A stretch of DNA of 7,269 bases from Deltaproteobacteria bacterium (GTDB taxonomy: Bacteria > Desulfobacterota > GWC2-55-46), in contig JACPGA010000023.1 of NCBI GenBank assembly GCA_016182705.1, positions 1 through 7,269 on the forward strand, in the 5' to 3' direction. Shown here in pieces: positions 6,831 through 7,269 of this stretch. The notes beneath the pieces are model-generated. The model saw only the letters and a list, made by a program, of their open reading frames with translations, was not told the DNA's origin and ran no database searches. Both the position numbers and the translations under genes were made by a program. Each line of letters starts with the position of its first letter. Position 1 is the stretch's first letter.

Positions 6831-7269
<439 letters not shown>

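Overview
All recognisable genes in this window lie on the minus strand. They form two unrelated functional blocks: a carbon-metabolism block at the right (about 2697 to the right edge) and a type IV pilus / type II secretion assembly block at the left (about 1-2508). Coding density is high and the base composition is moderately GC-rich. The organism looks like a free-living, probably Gram-negative, autotrophic or mixotrophic bacterium. A divergent ATP-citrate lyase next to an isocitrate dehydrogenase points to the reductive TCA cycle. From memory, comparable divergent lyases were described in Magnetococcus and Leptospirillum. I cannot place the genome more precisely from this sequence alone.

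In transcription order, right to left: the 3' part of a monomeric NADP-dependent isocitrate dehydrogenase (icd, runs off the right edge); a 78-nt gap with a perfect 14-bp stem hairpin; aclB (ATP-grasp and citrate-binding subunit, 435 aa); a 36-nt gap; aclA (903 aa, much longer than the usual roughly 600 aa); and a strong rho-independent terminator at 2652-2683. AclA and AclB together would cleave citrate to acetyl-CoA and oxaloacetate using ATP and CoA. The dehydrogenase, run reductively, would supply isocitrate and hence citrate. These are two steps that fit the reductive TCA cycle.

After the terminator comes a leader with a consensus TATAAT box, then pilB (motor ATPase with an N-terminal MshEN-type region that may bind cyclic di-GMP), a gap of about 95 nt, and the 5' part of pilC (inner-membrane platform protein, runs off the left edge).

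Two observations stand out. First, AclA appears to carry two tandem citrate-synthase-like modules after its succinyl-CoA-synthetase-alpha-like part. The first module looks catalytically degenerate; the second has citrate-synthase-like catalytic residues. Second, the start of pilC is split between two frames in a way that one missing copy of a 17-bp tandem repeat would explain, which suggests slipped-strand variation, a mutation or an assembly collapse. No RNA genes, insertion sequences, CRISPR arrays or att sites were seen.
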